In this document: piece by piece, positions 51,930 to 60,853 of the stretch
How positions within the stretch are numbered: position 1 is the stretch's first letter
Layout: the number at the start of each line of letters is the position of its first letter
Assembly: GCA_033762715.1 (NCBI GenBank)
Contig: JANRLL010000004.1
Coordinates: 62,001-126,000 of the forward strand
DNA length: 64,000 bases
Source of the DNA: JANRLL01 sp033762715
GTDB lineage: Bacteria > Pseudomonadota > Alphaproteobacteria > Rickettsiales > SXRF01
Direction of reading: 5' to 3'
The notes under the pieces: model-generated
Database searches by the model: none
Told to the model about the DNA's origin: nothing
The model's input: only the letters and a program-made list of their open reading frames with translations
Program-made: the position numbers and the translations under genes

Positions 51930-52943
51930 ATGTCGAGACGAGATCATATACGTCCAGATGAAGATGATGCCGGTGTGTTAGGCGCCGTTGCTCAGGGACG
52001 CGCGCCGTCTTTAAATGGGTATACGGCATTGGATGCAGGTAACATTGCGGCGGGATTAGTTCCGACCCATAATGCTGCAGGTGTAATGACGGGATTAGGT
52101 ACGGCTGCTTCGTTTGCGGCAGTGCCCTTATCTAGCATCAAAGAATATCTCGATACCGAACGCGATCAAAAAAAGCTCAAAGGCTTTTTGGGTGGCCTTA
52201 CCACCGGACAACTCACTGCGCTTTCGCACCATAATGAAGCCGTACGCGAAGAATTGAATTCCCGTGGGTCGCGCATGGTGGATGCTGGTCTGGGTGCTGG
52301 TGCGGGCGCTGGTTTAGGCTTGGCTGGCTCGGCAGCAGCTGTTGCGATGTTAGGCTCGAATCCTGCTGGTTGGGCGGTGCTTGCGGCAGGTGCGGTAGGC
52401 GGCATTGGCGGTGGTATCGGTGGCAGCAAACTCTATGACAAATTATTTGCAACCGAACGCCAGCAAACGGTAAAGCTGGTTGAAGGTATTCAACAAAAGC
52501 AGGCGCAAGGTCAGCCTATTGAACCTGAGGAAGTGTTTGCGGTATTGGCAGCATCGGTTCGTGGGCCAGAAGGCACACGTATTCGCAGCCAGTTGAAAAG
52601 AGAAGCAGGCACAACTTTATTTCGCAAAGCGCTGGAAAGCGAAAAGGGCCGTGCGGCTATTCAGAAAATGATGACTGATCCAAGCAATGATATGGCGCTT
52701 AGCAGCCACACTGGTCTGATGATGGATTTTCAAACCGGTATGACCATTACGGATCAATATGCTGCTTTGCTCAATAGCAAACAAATCGAAGCACCTGCTT
52801 TGATGATCAACCGTGACAACCTGGCACAGCTGATGACCATGGAAAAACAAATGGGTGTAGCTCAGCCTGCACCTGATCTAGCCATGGCGGGCGTTGATTC
52901 TCTGCCTGAACCCCGTGGTGGCGGTCGTCGCGGCCGCGCATAG
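51930..52943 (+). CDS. Glycine-zipper protein, 337 aa (unrecognised)
   Basis: Two hydrophobic glycine-zipper stretches occur: AAGVMTGLGTAASFAAVPL (about 49-67) and a long one near 120-165 (DAGLGAGAGAGLGLAGSAAA, WAVLAAGAVGGIGGGIGGSK). Such segments often pack in membranes, for example in pore-forming or injected phage proteins. The C-terminal half is helical and soluble and ends in a Gly/Arg tail (RGGGRRGRA). Directly precedes DUF2460, so it may take part in DNA injection; that is inference. Confidence 0.65.
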   Translation: MSRRDHIRPDEDDAGVLGAVAQGRAPSLNGYTALDAGNIAAGLVPTHNAAGVMTGLGTAASFAAVPLSSIKEYLDTERDQKKLKGFLGGLTTGQLTALSHHNEAVREELNSRGSRMVDAGLGAGAGAGLGLAGSAAAVAMLGSNPAGWAVLAAGAVGGIGGGIGGSKLYDKLFATERQQTVKLVEGIQQKQAQGQPIEPEEVFAVLAASVRGPEGTRIRSQLKREAGTTLFRKALESEKGRAAIQKMMTDPSNDMALSSHTGLMMDFQTGMTITDQYAALLNSKQIEAPALMINRDNLAQLMTMEKQMGVAQPAPDLAMAGVDSLPEPRGGGRRGRA

Positions 52944-52984
52944 CGGATTCGTTTTTTATTTTCATATTATTATTGGAGTAACTC

Positions 52985-53587
52985 ATGGCGTTTGTGGAAA
53001 CACGCTTTCCCACCGATATTGCCTATGGCTCGGTGGGTGGGCCCGAATATTCAACTGATGTAGTCATTACCCAAGGCGGGCACGAACAACGTAATAGCAA
53101 TTGGTCGCAGGCGCGTGCACGCTATAACGTGGCGCATGGCATTAAAACGCAGTCACAGCTTGATACGCTGATTGCTTTTTTTCGCGCACGCAAAGGTCGC
53201 GCGGATGGGTTTCGCTTTAAAGATTGGACAGATTATAGTGCCACAGCCCAAGCCATCGGCACCGGCAATGGTGCTGCCACTGTATTTCAGCTTAAAAAGA
53301 ATTATACCAACGGCGGCATCACTGAATCGCGTATCATCACCAAACCGGTCAGCGGTACGGTACAAATATATGTAAACGGTGTGTTGCAATCCAGTGGTGC
53401 GTATAGCGTCAACACTACCAATGGCCAAATCACCTTTGGATCGGCCCCTGCAAACGCAACAGCGATAACGGCGAGTTTTGAATTTGATGTGCCGGTGCGT
53501 TTTGATACTGACCGCTTAAGTGCCGCCATTGAATCTTACGGCGTGCATAGCTGGAGCGATATTCCAATTATTGAAATTAGGGTCTGA
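52985..53587 (+). CDS. DUF2460 distal tail protein, GTA gp12-like
   Basis: A 200-aa protein with the DUF2460 signature: FPTDIAYGSVGGPEYSTDVV, GGHEQRNSNWSQARARYNVA and the FRARKGRADGFRFKDWTDYS block. It is the distal tail/baseplate hub adaptor in relatives. GGAG precedes the ATG with good spacing. Length is normal. Confidence 0.93.
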   Translation: MAFVETRFPTDIAYGSVGGPEYSTDVVITQGGHEQRNSNWSQARARYNVAHGIKTQSQLDTLIAFFRARKGRADGFRFKDWTDYSATAQAIGTGNGAATVFQLKKNYTNGGITESRIITKPVSGTVQIYVNGVLQSSGAYSVNTTNGQITFGSAPANATAITASFEFDVPVRFDTDRLSAAIESYGVHSWSDIPIIEIRV

Positions 53588-53591
53588 TACT

Positions 53592-53643
53592 AATAGTTGC
53601 CTCCGGTATGCGCTCCTGCGCATCCGCCATCTGGCGGATTTTG
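53592..53643 (+). repeat. Palindromic element copy R14
   Basis: TAGTTGCCTCCGGTATGCGC begins the copy: hairpin ATGCGC-tcct-GCGCAT and second hairpin ATCCGCC-atct-GGCGGAT (53622-53639), then TTTTGC. The GARGC arm is missing, so the two hairpins are joined directly. Lies between DUF2460 and DUF2163 genes. Confidence 0.8.
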
Positions 53644-53673
53644 CTGCGCTTCTTTCCTTTAAAAGAGTGTTTT

Positions 53674-54540
53674 ATGAAAACCATTTCTGCACCCCTTGCT
53701 GCTCATATCGCAAGCGAGGTTACCACCCTTGCGACGTGTTGGAAGTTGACGCGGCGCGATACAACCCAAATGGGTTTTACCGATCATGATCGCGATCTGG
53801 TGATCAGCGGCCTGACCTATCTGGCGGCCAGTGGCTTTACCGCCAGTGCTATCGAGAACTCATCGGCGTTGAATGTGGATAATCTGGATATTGAGGGCAT
53901 GCTGTCCTCCGGCACCATTACCGAAGCAGATATTCTGGCCGGTAAATATGACTTTGCTGCAATTGAAATTTTCCAGGTGAATTATAATGACCTGACGCAA
54001 GGCCAGATTAAATTACGCCGTGGTTGGCTGGGTGAAGTGTCGCTGCAAAAACAGCAATTTATTGCCGAGGTGCGCGGCCTCAGACAACGCCTGGCGCAGA
54101 CGATGGGTGAGCTGTTTTCAGTTACCTGCCGTGCCGCATTAGGCGATAGCCGTTGTAAAATCAATATGGCGAGCCACACCGTGACCGGTGATGTGACCAC
54201 GGCTATTTCGACGCAAGAATTCCTCGATAGCAGCCGCAGCGAAGCCAGTGATCTGTTCACCTTTGGTACGATTACTTTTACCAACGGTGCCAATAACGGA
54301 CTTTCGATGGAAGTAAAAGAATATACGCTCACCGCCACCGGTGATGGCAAAATTGCGCTTGCATTACCTATGCCATACCCAATCAATATCGGCGATAGCT
54401 ATAGCCTGACCAAAGGCTGCGACAAAAGCCTGCAAACCTGCAAGACCCGCTTTAGCAATGCTGTCAATTACCGTGGCGAGCCGCATGTGCCTGGTTTGGA
54501 TCGCTCATTAGAGACGGCGGGAACGCGCAGCGACTGGTAA
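53674..54540 (+). CDS. DUF2163 tail protein, GTA gp13-like
   Basis: A 288-aa protein. N-terminal CWKLTRRDTTQMGFTDHDRD and the C-terminal GCDKSLQTCKTRFSNAVNYR with GEPHVPG are the diagnostic DUF2163/phage_BR0599 segments; the C-terminal cysteines may bind a metal. Part of the tail tip hub. ATG 53674 is chosen; a longer frame would include the repeat R14. Confidence 0.93.
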   Translation: MKTISAPLAAHIASEVTTLATCWKLTRRDTTQMGFTDHDRDLVISGLTYLAASGFTASAIENSSALNVDNLDIEGMLSSGTITEADILAGKYDFAAIEIFQVNYNDLTQGQIKLRRGWLGEVSLQKQQFIAEVRGLRQRLAQTMGELFSVTCRAALGDSRCKINMASHTVTGDVTTAISTQEFLDSSRSEASDLFTFGTITFTNGANNGLSMEVKEYTLTATGDGKIALALPMPYPINIGDSYSLTKGCDKSLQTCKTRFSNAVNYRGEPHVPGLDRSLETAGTRSDW

Positions 54541-54583
54541 AAAATTTACGGTTTATTAGCGATTTATATGCTTAACATGTGAC

Positions 54584-54769
54584 ATGGGTATTGTGAGCGA
54601 TTTTGTTGGTGGTATGTTTTCGGTGATCAAAGTGATTGGTCAACCAAAGCTATATCGTGCACCACACCGCACATCCGCTGAAGCGTTCCGTGCTGACTGG
54701 CAACGTGTTGGCGATGATATTCGCAATATCGTACAACGTTTAGAAATGGATCGCGACGATGACAACTGA
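54584..54769 (+). CDS. Small protein, 61 aa, before DUF2335
   Basis: A short protein with a slightly hydrophobic start (VSDFVGGMFSVIKVIGQPK) and a charged helical end (RADWQRVGDDIRNIVQRLEM). The 3' end overlaps the DUF2335 gene by 11 bp, so both are probably translated together. Not recognised. Confidence 0.6.
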   Translation: MGIVSDFVGGMFSVIKVIGQPKLYRAPHRTSAEAFRADWQRVGDDIRNIVQRLEMDRDDDN

Positions 54770-55274
54770 TGGCAAAACCGGCGAACCGAACCCGTATGAA
54801 AAACCCTATAAAACAGGTGGCTATGTACAGCGGGGCACACGCGATAAGATCCAAAATCGCACGGTGGAAATTCTGCCGCATCCGGAAGTGCTCGAAAATT
54901 ATAACTACGTAGTCGAAGGCTCGGCTAAAATTATCCTCAATATGTTTGAGGTGGAGCAACGCCACCGCCATGAATGGGAAACACAAGCGCTGCGTATTTA
55001 TAGCTATACCAGCATCATCGGCCAGATTTTAGGATTCTTGATTGCAACCGCCGTGTTCGTGTCGGCAACCGTGATCGGTATCTACGGCAATACAACGATT
55101 GCCGCTTCCATCTGGGTATTCGGTATGGCGATTGTAACCATGTCGGGCCTGGTGTGGGCTTATGCCAAAAGCATGGGGCAACGTCCGCTCTTTGGTCGCC
55201 CTACGATGCGTACCCATTTCCGTCCACAGAAGGACGTGAAAGAACGCACTGATCAACCAACTGAGACAGACTAG
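54759..55274 (+). CDS. DUF2335 family membrane protein
   Basis: A 171-aa protein with the DUF2335 pattern: ILPHPEVLENYNYVVEGSAK, MFEVEQRHRHEWETQALRI and two membrane segments (IIGQILGFLIATAVFVSATV, ASIWVFGMAIVTMSGLVWAY). The family occurs in prophages and genomic islands; its role is unknown, perhaps superinfection-related. It sits between the DUF2163 and NlpC/P60 genes. Confidence 0.82.
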   Translation: MTTDGKTGEPNPYEKPYKTGGYVQRGTRDKIQNRTVEILPHPEVLENYNYVVEGSAKIILNMFEVEQRHRHEWETQALRIYSYTSIIGQILGFLIATAVFVSATVIGIYGNTTIAASIWVFGMAIVTMSGLVWAYAKSMGQRPLFGRPTMRTHFRPQKDVKERTDQPTETD

Positions 55275-55289
55275 TTCTTTAGGGCATTT

Positions 55290-55360
55290 CCGCGATTGCC
55301 TTCTGACAGCGCATGAAATAAGCCGCAGGCGCGCTAGCCTACTGCCTAGCGTTTTCTTTT
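55290..55360 (+). repeat. Palindromic element copy R15, degenerate
   Basis: CGATTGCCTTCTGACAGCGC-ATGAAAT is a decayed first half; CCGCAGGCG and hairpin GCTAG-cctactgc-CTAGC (55333-55350) with TTTTCTTTT make a terminator-like end. Lies between the DUF2335 and NlpC/P60 genes. Confidence 0.6.
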
Positions 55361-55393
55361 ATATATTTCTCACATCTATTTAAACGGATTCTT

Positions 55394-55852
55394 ATGACGT
55401 TACCGCAACGCATTGTCGACTGCGCACGCAGTTGGATAGGCACGCGCTTTCACCATCAAGGACGCCTTAAATGCACCGCAACCGATAAGGGCGGCGTAGA
55501 TTGTCTGGGCCTACTGGTGGGCATTGCCCGTGAATTGGAACTGACGATGGAAGATGGTACGCCGCTTTCATCCCTTGATCAAACCGACTATACGCTAACA
55601 CCCGATACGGATTTGCTGCGCCAAAAACTTGCGCAGGCATTGTTGGAGATTGATCCCGATGATGCATCGCTTGGCGATGTGCTGTTGCTTTCCATGGATG
55701 GGCGTCCCCAACATATGGGTATCGTAAGCGATACCCCCCATGGCTATGGGCTGATTCATGCCTATGCGCCATCGCGCGCAGTGGTCGAGCATGAGTTGGA
55801 TCGCTACTGGCGTAAAAAAATTATCGCTGCATTTCATTTATCCGCCCTGTGA
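55394..55852 (+). CDS. NlpC/P60 phage cell-wall peptidase, GTA gp14-like
   Basis: A 152-aa protein with the catalytic Cys in GGVDCLGLL (Cys37), first His in PQHMGIVSD (His107) and a further His in GLIHAYAPS (His122). Such tail-associated enzymes cut peptidoglycan during DNA entry. Length fits the family. It starts after R15 and ends 6 bp before the large tail protein. Confidence 0.93.
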   Translation: MTLPQRIVDCARSWIGTRFHHQGRLKCTATDKGGVDCLGLLVGIARELELTMEDGTPLSSLDQTDYTLTPDTDLLRQKLAQALLEIDPDDASLGDVLLLSMDGRPQHMGIVSDTPHGYGLIHAYAPSRAVVEHELDRYWRKKIIAAFHLSAL

Positions 55853-55858
55853 GGTCTT

Positions 55859-58800
55859 ATGGCATCTATTGTATTAGGTAATATCGGCTCGGCACTTGGC
55901 GCGGCCACAGGCATCCCCTTTGCCTCGCAAATCGGCCGTCAGCTGGCCTCCTCATTGGCAACCACCAAGCTTCCCGATCGTTATGGCGCGCGTCTAGTGG
56001 ATTTTGCGGTGCAAACCTCAACTTATGGCAAAATGATTCCAATGGCGTATGGCGTGGTGCGCTTGGGTGGCAATATCATCTGGTCACGTCCCATACAGGA
56101 ACTAGCAACCACCACGACCACTACTTCGAGTGGCGGCGGTGGTGGCGGTAAAGGTGGTGGTGGCCGTGTAAGCCAAACCAGCACCACCTATAGCTATAGC
56201 GTATCGCTGGCTATTGCCATTTGCGAAGGCCCCATTGATGAGGTGCTGCGTATTTGGGCGGATGCAGCGCAGCTAGATGTCTCGAAATATACCCTACGTA
56301 TGTATACGGGTAGCGAAACCCAATTTCCTGACAGCTATATCCAATCCTATGAAGGCAGTGGCAATACGCCAGCCTATCGCGGCTTGGCCTATGTGGTGAT
56401 TGAAGATTTTCCGCTGGAAGATTTCGGCAACCGCATTCCCAACTTCACCTTTGAGGTGAAGCGTAAGATGCAATCAGCTGATTATAATGGAGAATCGCTA
56501 GAGAATATGGTGACCGCGATTACGCTGATTCCTGGCAGCGGTGAATTTGTTTACGATACCGAATTAGCATACAAAATACCAGGCATTGCGTCTGGTGCTA
56601 GCTGGGTGCAGCAGGGCAGTCAGCAGGTGCTTAATATGCACAATGCCTCAGGCAAATCGAACCTGCTGCTCTCGCTAGACCAACTCGCCGATACCTGTCC
56701 CAATGTGGAATGGGTATCGGTGGTGGTGGCGTGGTTTGGCACCTCGACGGATGTTGCAACGTGCGATATTGTGCCAGGGGTTGAATATCAAATTGGCGGC
56801 ATTACCTCGCCCGATAGCTGGGAGGTGGCTGGCTTTGATCGCGCCAGCGCCCATCTGATCACCCAAATTAGCGGCTCGCCGCAATATGGCGGCACACCCG
56901 ATGACGATAGTATCGTGCGCTGCCTTACGGAATTGCAAAACCGCGGTTATAAGGTGCTATTTTATCCGCTGATCTTTTTGGATACGAGCGGTAAACCCTG
57001 GCGGGGTACCCTAACGGGCGCGGCTAGTGATATGGCAACATTCTTCACAAAAACAAACGGCTATAACGCATTCATCAACCATTATGCGAACCTAGTGGAT
57101 GGGTTGGTCGATGCCTTTGCTATTGGCTCAGAAATGGTAGGACTAACTAAAGTCACCGATACCCCTGGTAACTATCCGGCGGTGACGCAATTGGTAAGCT
57201 TGGCTGCCGCGGTGAAAACCACCTTAGGCGGTTCGGTGAAGGTGACTTATGCCGCCGATTGGTCGGAATATCACCATACGGATGGTGGGTGGTATAACCT
57301 CGATCCATTGTGGTCTTCTTCAAATATTGACGTGATTGGCATTGATGCCTATTTCCCGCTGACGGATGAGCCGCAAAATGGCTATGACGTGGATGCAGTA
57401 AAAGCCGGTTGGACATCAGGCGAAGGCTATAGTTTTTACTATTCCGATCCTGCGCGTACCACCCAAGCCCCGCTTTCAGCGCCTTATGCCTGGAAGAATA
57501 TTGATTGGTTCTGGAATAACACCCATGTGAATCCGAATAGCGTCGCGACAAATTGGGTACCGCAATCCAAGAAAATATGGTTCACCGAATTTGGTTTTCC
57601 TAGCGTCGATGGTGCAACCAATCAGCCTAACGTATTTTATGATCCCAGTAGCACCAGCAGTGCCTTGCCCTACCATTCCAAAGGACGTGTGGATTTTCGT
57701 GCGCAGCGCGTGGGCTTGACGGCTACCTACCAGCAATGGGAAAGCTCATCGATGATTGAGCGCATGTTCCTGTGGACATGGGATGCTCGGCCCTATCCTT
57801 ATTGGCCTGACCTGGTCAGCGTGTGGAGTGATGGCGGTGTGTGGAAAACGGGGCACTGGGTGCAAGGCAAGCTGGGTATCTCCAGCTTGGCAACGATTTT
57901 GTCTGACTTATGTGTGCGCTCTGGCCTCGATATTGATGATATAGAGGTGGGGGGTATAACCGATTTAATCGAAGGGTATATTATTGGTGAGCAGCAAACC
58001 GTGCGCCAGGCGATTGAATCCCTACAGCAGGCTTTCTTCTTTGATGTGGTAGAATCCGACCATGTGCTGAAATTCACTTCGCGCGGCAAGGACTCGCAAC
58101 TCACCATTGATGAGGAGGATTTGATTCCGACCGCAGAGAGTGGATCGCAACGCTTGCTCGATATTACGCGTGCACAAGAAATTGAGCTTCCTAAGCGGGT
58201 TAACGTGGTGTTCCTCAACCGCTTGTTGAACTACCAGAGCGCTACGCAATATGCGCAACGTGAGGTAACGTCCAGCCTTGAGACCGATACGATTAGCCTG
58301 CCAGTGGTGCTAAGCGATCAAGCGGCTAAAACCATTGCCGATATTACCTTATTCACGCGCTGGGTCGGTCGCACCAGCTATAGCTTTGATCTGCCGGTGC
58401 AGTATGCAACATTAGAACCTGGTGATGTAATTACGATTGCTACGCAAGGACATAACCACACCATGCGTATCGTCAATATTCGTACTTCAACGCCTAATAT
58501 CATCAGTGTGGATGCGGTTGCGGATAGTAAAAATGCTTATGATTTTTATACCGCCCCAGGGGTATCGGGAGGCTTGCTGCAAGAAAATAGCGATATACCG
58601 CAAACTGAGCTGCAATTACTCGATACGGTGGCGTTTCCTGCTGATGATAGCGATAAGGGCTATATACGTATGGCGGCATCAGGGCTGTCCGATCGCTGGA
58701 CGGGTTCTGCTATTTATCGCTCAGATGATGGCGGTGCGAATTTCTTGCGTATCACCGATATTACGACTCCTGCCATTACCGGTAGCGCATTAAGTGTATT

Positions 58801-59521
58801 GGGCAATGGCCCTTACCATATATTCGATACCGGCAATACGCTGGATATTTTATTGCTGGGCGATGATGGGCTGCAAAGCGCCACGGAAATTGCCGTATTA
58901 AACGGGGCGAATGCTGCTTTAGTCGGCGACGAGATTATCCAATTCAAGACTGCAACCTTAACCGGCAGCGGACGCTATACACTCTCAGGCTTGCTGCGCG
59001 GGCGGCTGGGCACGGAATGGGCCATGGGCACGCACGTGCTTAATGAGCGTTTTGTGTTGCTGGATGCGCGGCTTTCACGTCTGACGCAAACCAATAATTT
59101 GATTGGGCTGCCGCGCCAATATAAAGGCGTGAGCTTTGGCAATACGCTGAGTGATGCGACCGCACAGAGTTTTACCTATAGCGGGGTGGCGCTCAAGCCT
59201 TATGCGCCAGTGCATATTCATGGCACGCGTGATGGCAGCAGCAATCTGACTATCAGCTGGCTGCGTCGTTCACGTTTGAGCCCTGGTTGGCTCGATGGGG
59301 TGGATGTGCCGCTTAATGAAGCCAGCGAAGCTTATGAGGTGGATATTATGGATGGCGGCGACGTGGCGCGTACCATCACAGGACTGAGTAGTGCAACGGC
59401 TAGCTATAGCGCGGCCAATCAAACTACGGATTTTGGCTCACCACAAAGCAGCCTGACAGTGAAAATATATCAGCTCTCTGCTGTCGTGGGCAGAGGTTAT
59501 GCCGGCACGGCTACGATTTAA
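55859..59521 (+). CDS. Large tail tip protein with GTA TIM-barrel domain, gp15-like
   Basis: A 1220-aa protein. The N-terminal part holds a hub-like domain with a Gly-rich loop (about 93-105). Residues about 270-660 are the GTA TIM-barrel domain: GYKVLFYPLIFLDTSGKPWR, FAIGSEMVGLTKV, VKVTYAADWSEYHHTDGGWY, WFTEFGFPSVDGATNQPN, FLWTWDARPYPYWP. The phage-tail_3 and rcc01698-type C-terminal domains follow. It forms the host-facing tail tip and may have glycosidase-like activity (Glu of WFTEFG). Stop shares TTAA with the convergent gene. Confidence 0.95.
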   Translation: MASIVLGNIGSALGAATGIPFASQIGRQLASSLATTKLPDRYGARLVDFAVQTSTYGKMIPMAYGVVRLGGNIIWSRPIQELATTTTTTSSGGGGGGKGGGGRVSQTSTTYSYSVSLAIAICEGPIDEVLRIWADAAQLDVSKYTLRMYTGSETQFPDSYIQSYEGSGNTPAYRGLAYVVIEDFPLEDFGNRIPNFTFEVKRKMQSADYNGESLENMVTAITLIPGSGEFVYDTELAYKIPGIASGASWVQQGSQQVLNMHNASGKSNLLLSLDQLADTCPNVEWVSVVVAWFGTSTDVATCDIVPGVEYQIGGITSPDSWEVAGFDRASAHLITQISGSPQYGGTPDDDSIVRCLTELQNRGYKVLFYPLIFLDTSGKPWRGTLTGAASDMATFFTKTNGYNAFINHYANLVDGLVDAFAIGSEMVGLTKVTDTPGNYPAVTQLVSLAAAVKTTLGGSVKVTYAADWSEYHHTDGGWYNLDPLWSSSNIDVIGIDAYFPLTDEPQNGYDVDAVKAGWTSGEGYSFYYSDPARTTQAPLSAPYAWKNIDWFWNNTHVNPNSVATNWVPQSKKIWFTEFGFPSVDGATNQPNVFYDPSSTSSALPYHSKGRVDFRAQRVGLTATYQQWESSSMIERMFLWTWDARPYPYWPDLVSVWSDGGVWKTGHWVQGKLGISSLATILSDLCVRSGLDIDDIEVGGITDLIEGYIIGEQQTVRQAIESLQQAFFFDVVESDHVLKFTSRGKDSQLTIDEEDLIPTAESGSQRLLDITRAQEIELPKRVNVVFLNRLLNYQSATQYAQREVTSSLETDTISLPVVLSDQAAKTIADITLFTRWVGRTSYSFDLPVQYATLEPGDVITIATQGHNHTMRIVNIRTSTPNIISVDAVADSKNAYDFYTAPGVSGGLLQENSDIPQTELQLLDTVAFPADDSDKGYIRMAASGLSDRWTGSAIYRSDDGGANFLRITDITTPAITGSALSVLGNGPYHIFDTGNTLDILLLGDDGLQSATEIAVLNGANAALVGDEIIQFKTATLTGSGRYTLSGLLRGRLGTEWAMGTHVLNERFVLLDARLSRLTQTNNLIGLPRQYKGVSFGNTLSDATAQSFTYSGVALKPYAPVHIHGTRDGSSNLTISWLRRSRLSPGWLDGVDVPLNEASEAYEVDIMDGGDVARTITGLSSATASYSAANQTTDFGSPQSSLTVKIYQLSAVVGRGYAGTATI

Positions 59522-60039
59522 GCGAGCAGTTTTTTCTTTTGTGATTGGAACTCTTCTTCCGTCAGATGCCCTTTTTCGCGCAGCTGCGCTAAGCGTTCCA
59601 ACTGATCGGCAATGTCGACAGTAGCGGCAGGCTTCACGTCTTTTTTGTTACGTGCTGCTTCCATTGCTGCTTCGGTTGCTTTCACAAATGGCTGGATGGA
59701 CTTTTTGTTCACCATATCGATGGAAAAATAGCTCGCACCATCCCATACACGGATGGAGCCAAAAAAGATGGTCGAGGCATGATCAATCGACTGGATGCGA
59801 TCTAGCGGTAGCTGTACCTGGCGCACGCCATAGAACATACCGCAATTGAGGAAGATTAGGCGGCGGCTGGTGCAGACGGCAAGCCAGGTCGCATTTTTCA
59901 TCATGCCTGAGGTGACCGCGCGAATGATTTCGTTTTTATCGAGCACTTTGGGCAAAGCGCGAATCTCTTTGTTGGTCCAGAAAATATAATGGTGCGGGCA
60001 GGCGGCAATCTGCTTACGGACTTCGTCTAATGTCGGCAT
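59518..60039 (-). CDS. Bacterial PH-domain protein with C-terminal SHOCT motif
   Basis: A 173-aa protein. Residues about 35-120 look like a bacterial PH domain (bPH): ATWLAVCTSRRLIFLNCG, QVQLPLDRIQSIDHAST, FFGSIRVWDGASYFSIDM. The end, DQLERLAQLREKGHLTEEEF followed by QSQKKKLL, is a SHOCT motif, a short helix pair common at C-termini of membrane-associated or oligomerising proteins. It is transcribed against the tail genes and shares four bases (TTAA) with the gp15-like stop. Not a typical phage gene; another insertion. Confidence 0.85.
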   Translation of the reverse strand: MPTLDEVRKQIAACPHHYIFWTNKEIRALPKVLDKNEIIRAVTSGMMKNATWLAVCTSRRLIFLNCGMFYGVRQVQLPLDRIQSIDHASTIFFGSIRVWDGASYFSIDMVNKKSIQPFVKATEAAMEAARNKKDVKPAATVDIADQLERLAQLREKGHLTEEEFQSQKKKLLA

Positions 60040-60126
60040 CGCGAGACCTCAATGAAGTGATAATTCCAAAGCCTAGCGGAATTTTTAGCACAAATAAAGA
60101 ATTTTGAACCAATTAATGGAGCACCT

Positions 60127-60840
60127 ATGGCGAGTAACACCGGCAGGCTAAGCCTGCCATATATTGCACAATCCCAGTCGCAAAAAGAAGTAACGCATAA
60201 CGAAGCACTCACCCTGCTCGATATATTGACCCAATCGGTTGCAATCGATGTGGGGCTTAACACTCCCCCAGGATCACCTACGGTCGGGCATTGCTATCTG
60301 ATCGGTAGTTCTCCCACCGGCGCGTGGTCGGGTAAAGCCAACTACATCACCCAGGCGCAGGAAGGTGGTGTATGGCTATTCATGGCGCCATTTACACGTG
60401 CGACCTTTTGGGTAAACAGCAAACAAGAAAACTATAGCTATACTGGCAGCGAATGGTTGCCTGAAGGTTTGCTCGGCAAAAGCACCGGCGATTATTTGCG
60501 TGTGGGTTATTTAACGCAAGACATCACCGTCTCGGGCGCATCCACCACATCCACCATTCAAATTCCAGCACGCACCATTGTGATGGCAGTAAACGTACGT
60601 GTGACCACAGCGGTGACGGGTGCCACCACTTTTAGCGTCGGTGTATCGGGTGATACGACGCGCTATGGATCGAGCATTGCTATCGCGCTCGATACCACCA
60701 ATATCGGCTTAAGCAGCAGTCCGCTTGCCTATTATAGCAACACCGCACTCGTACTCACGGCGGCCGGCAGTAACTTCACCGGCGGCGTGGTGCGCACCAC
60801 CATTCAATATCTGCAATCACGCGGCCCTTGGACATTCTAG
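60127..60840 (+). CDS. DUF2793 family tail-associated protein
   Basis: A 237-aa protein. RLSLPYIAQSQSQKEVTHNE with ALTLLDILTQSV, then PTVGHCYLIGSSPTGAWSGK, and GGVWLFMAPFTRATFWVNS follow the DUF2793 pattern found after GTA and phage tail genes. The C-terminal half is a beta-rich domain with many Thr and Ser, perhaps receptor-facing. Function likely tail fibre or decoration. Confidence 0.88.
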   Translation: MASNTGRLSLPYIAQSQSQKEVTHNEALTLLDILTQSVAIDVGLNTPPGSPTVGHCYLIGSSPTGAWSGKANYITQAQEGGVWLFMAPFTRATFWVNSKQENYSYTGSEWLPEGLLGKSTGDYLRVGYLTQDITVSGASTTSTIQIPARTIVMAVNVRVTTAVTGATTFSVGVSGDTTRYGSSIAIALDTTNIGLSSSPLAYYSNTALVLTAAGSNFTGGVVRTTIQYLQSRGPWTF

Positions 60841-60853
60841 AAAGGATTACCTC

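Noticed and set aside
18054..55360. CRISPR array from repeated palindromes
   Set aside because: The copies are dispersed, differ in stem sequence and have no regular spacers or cas genes.
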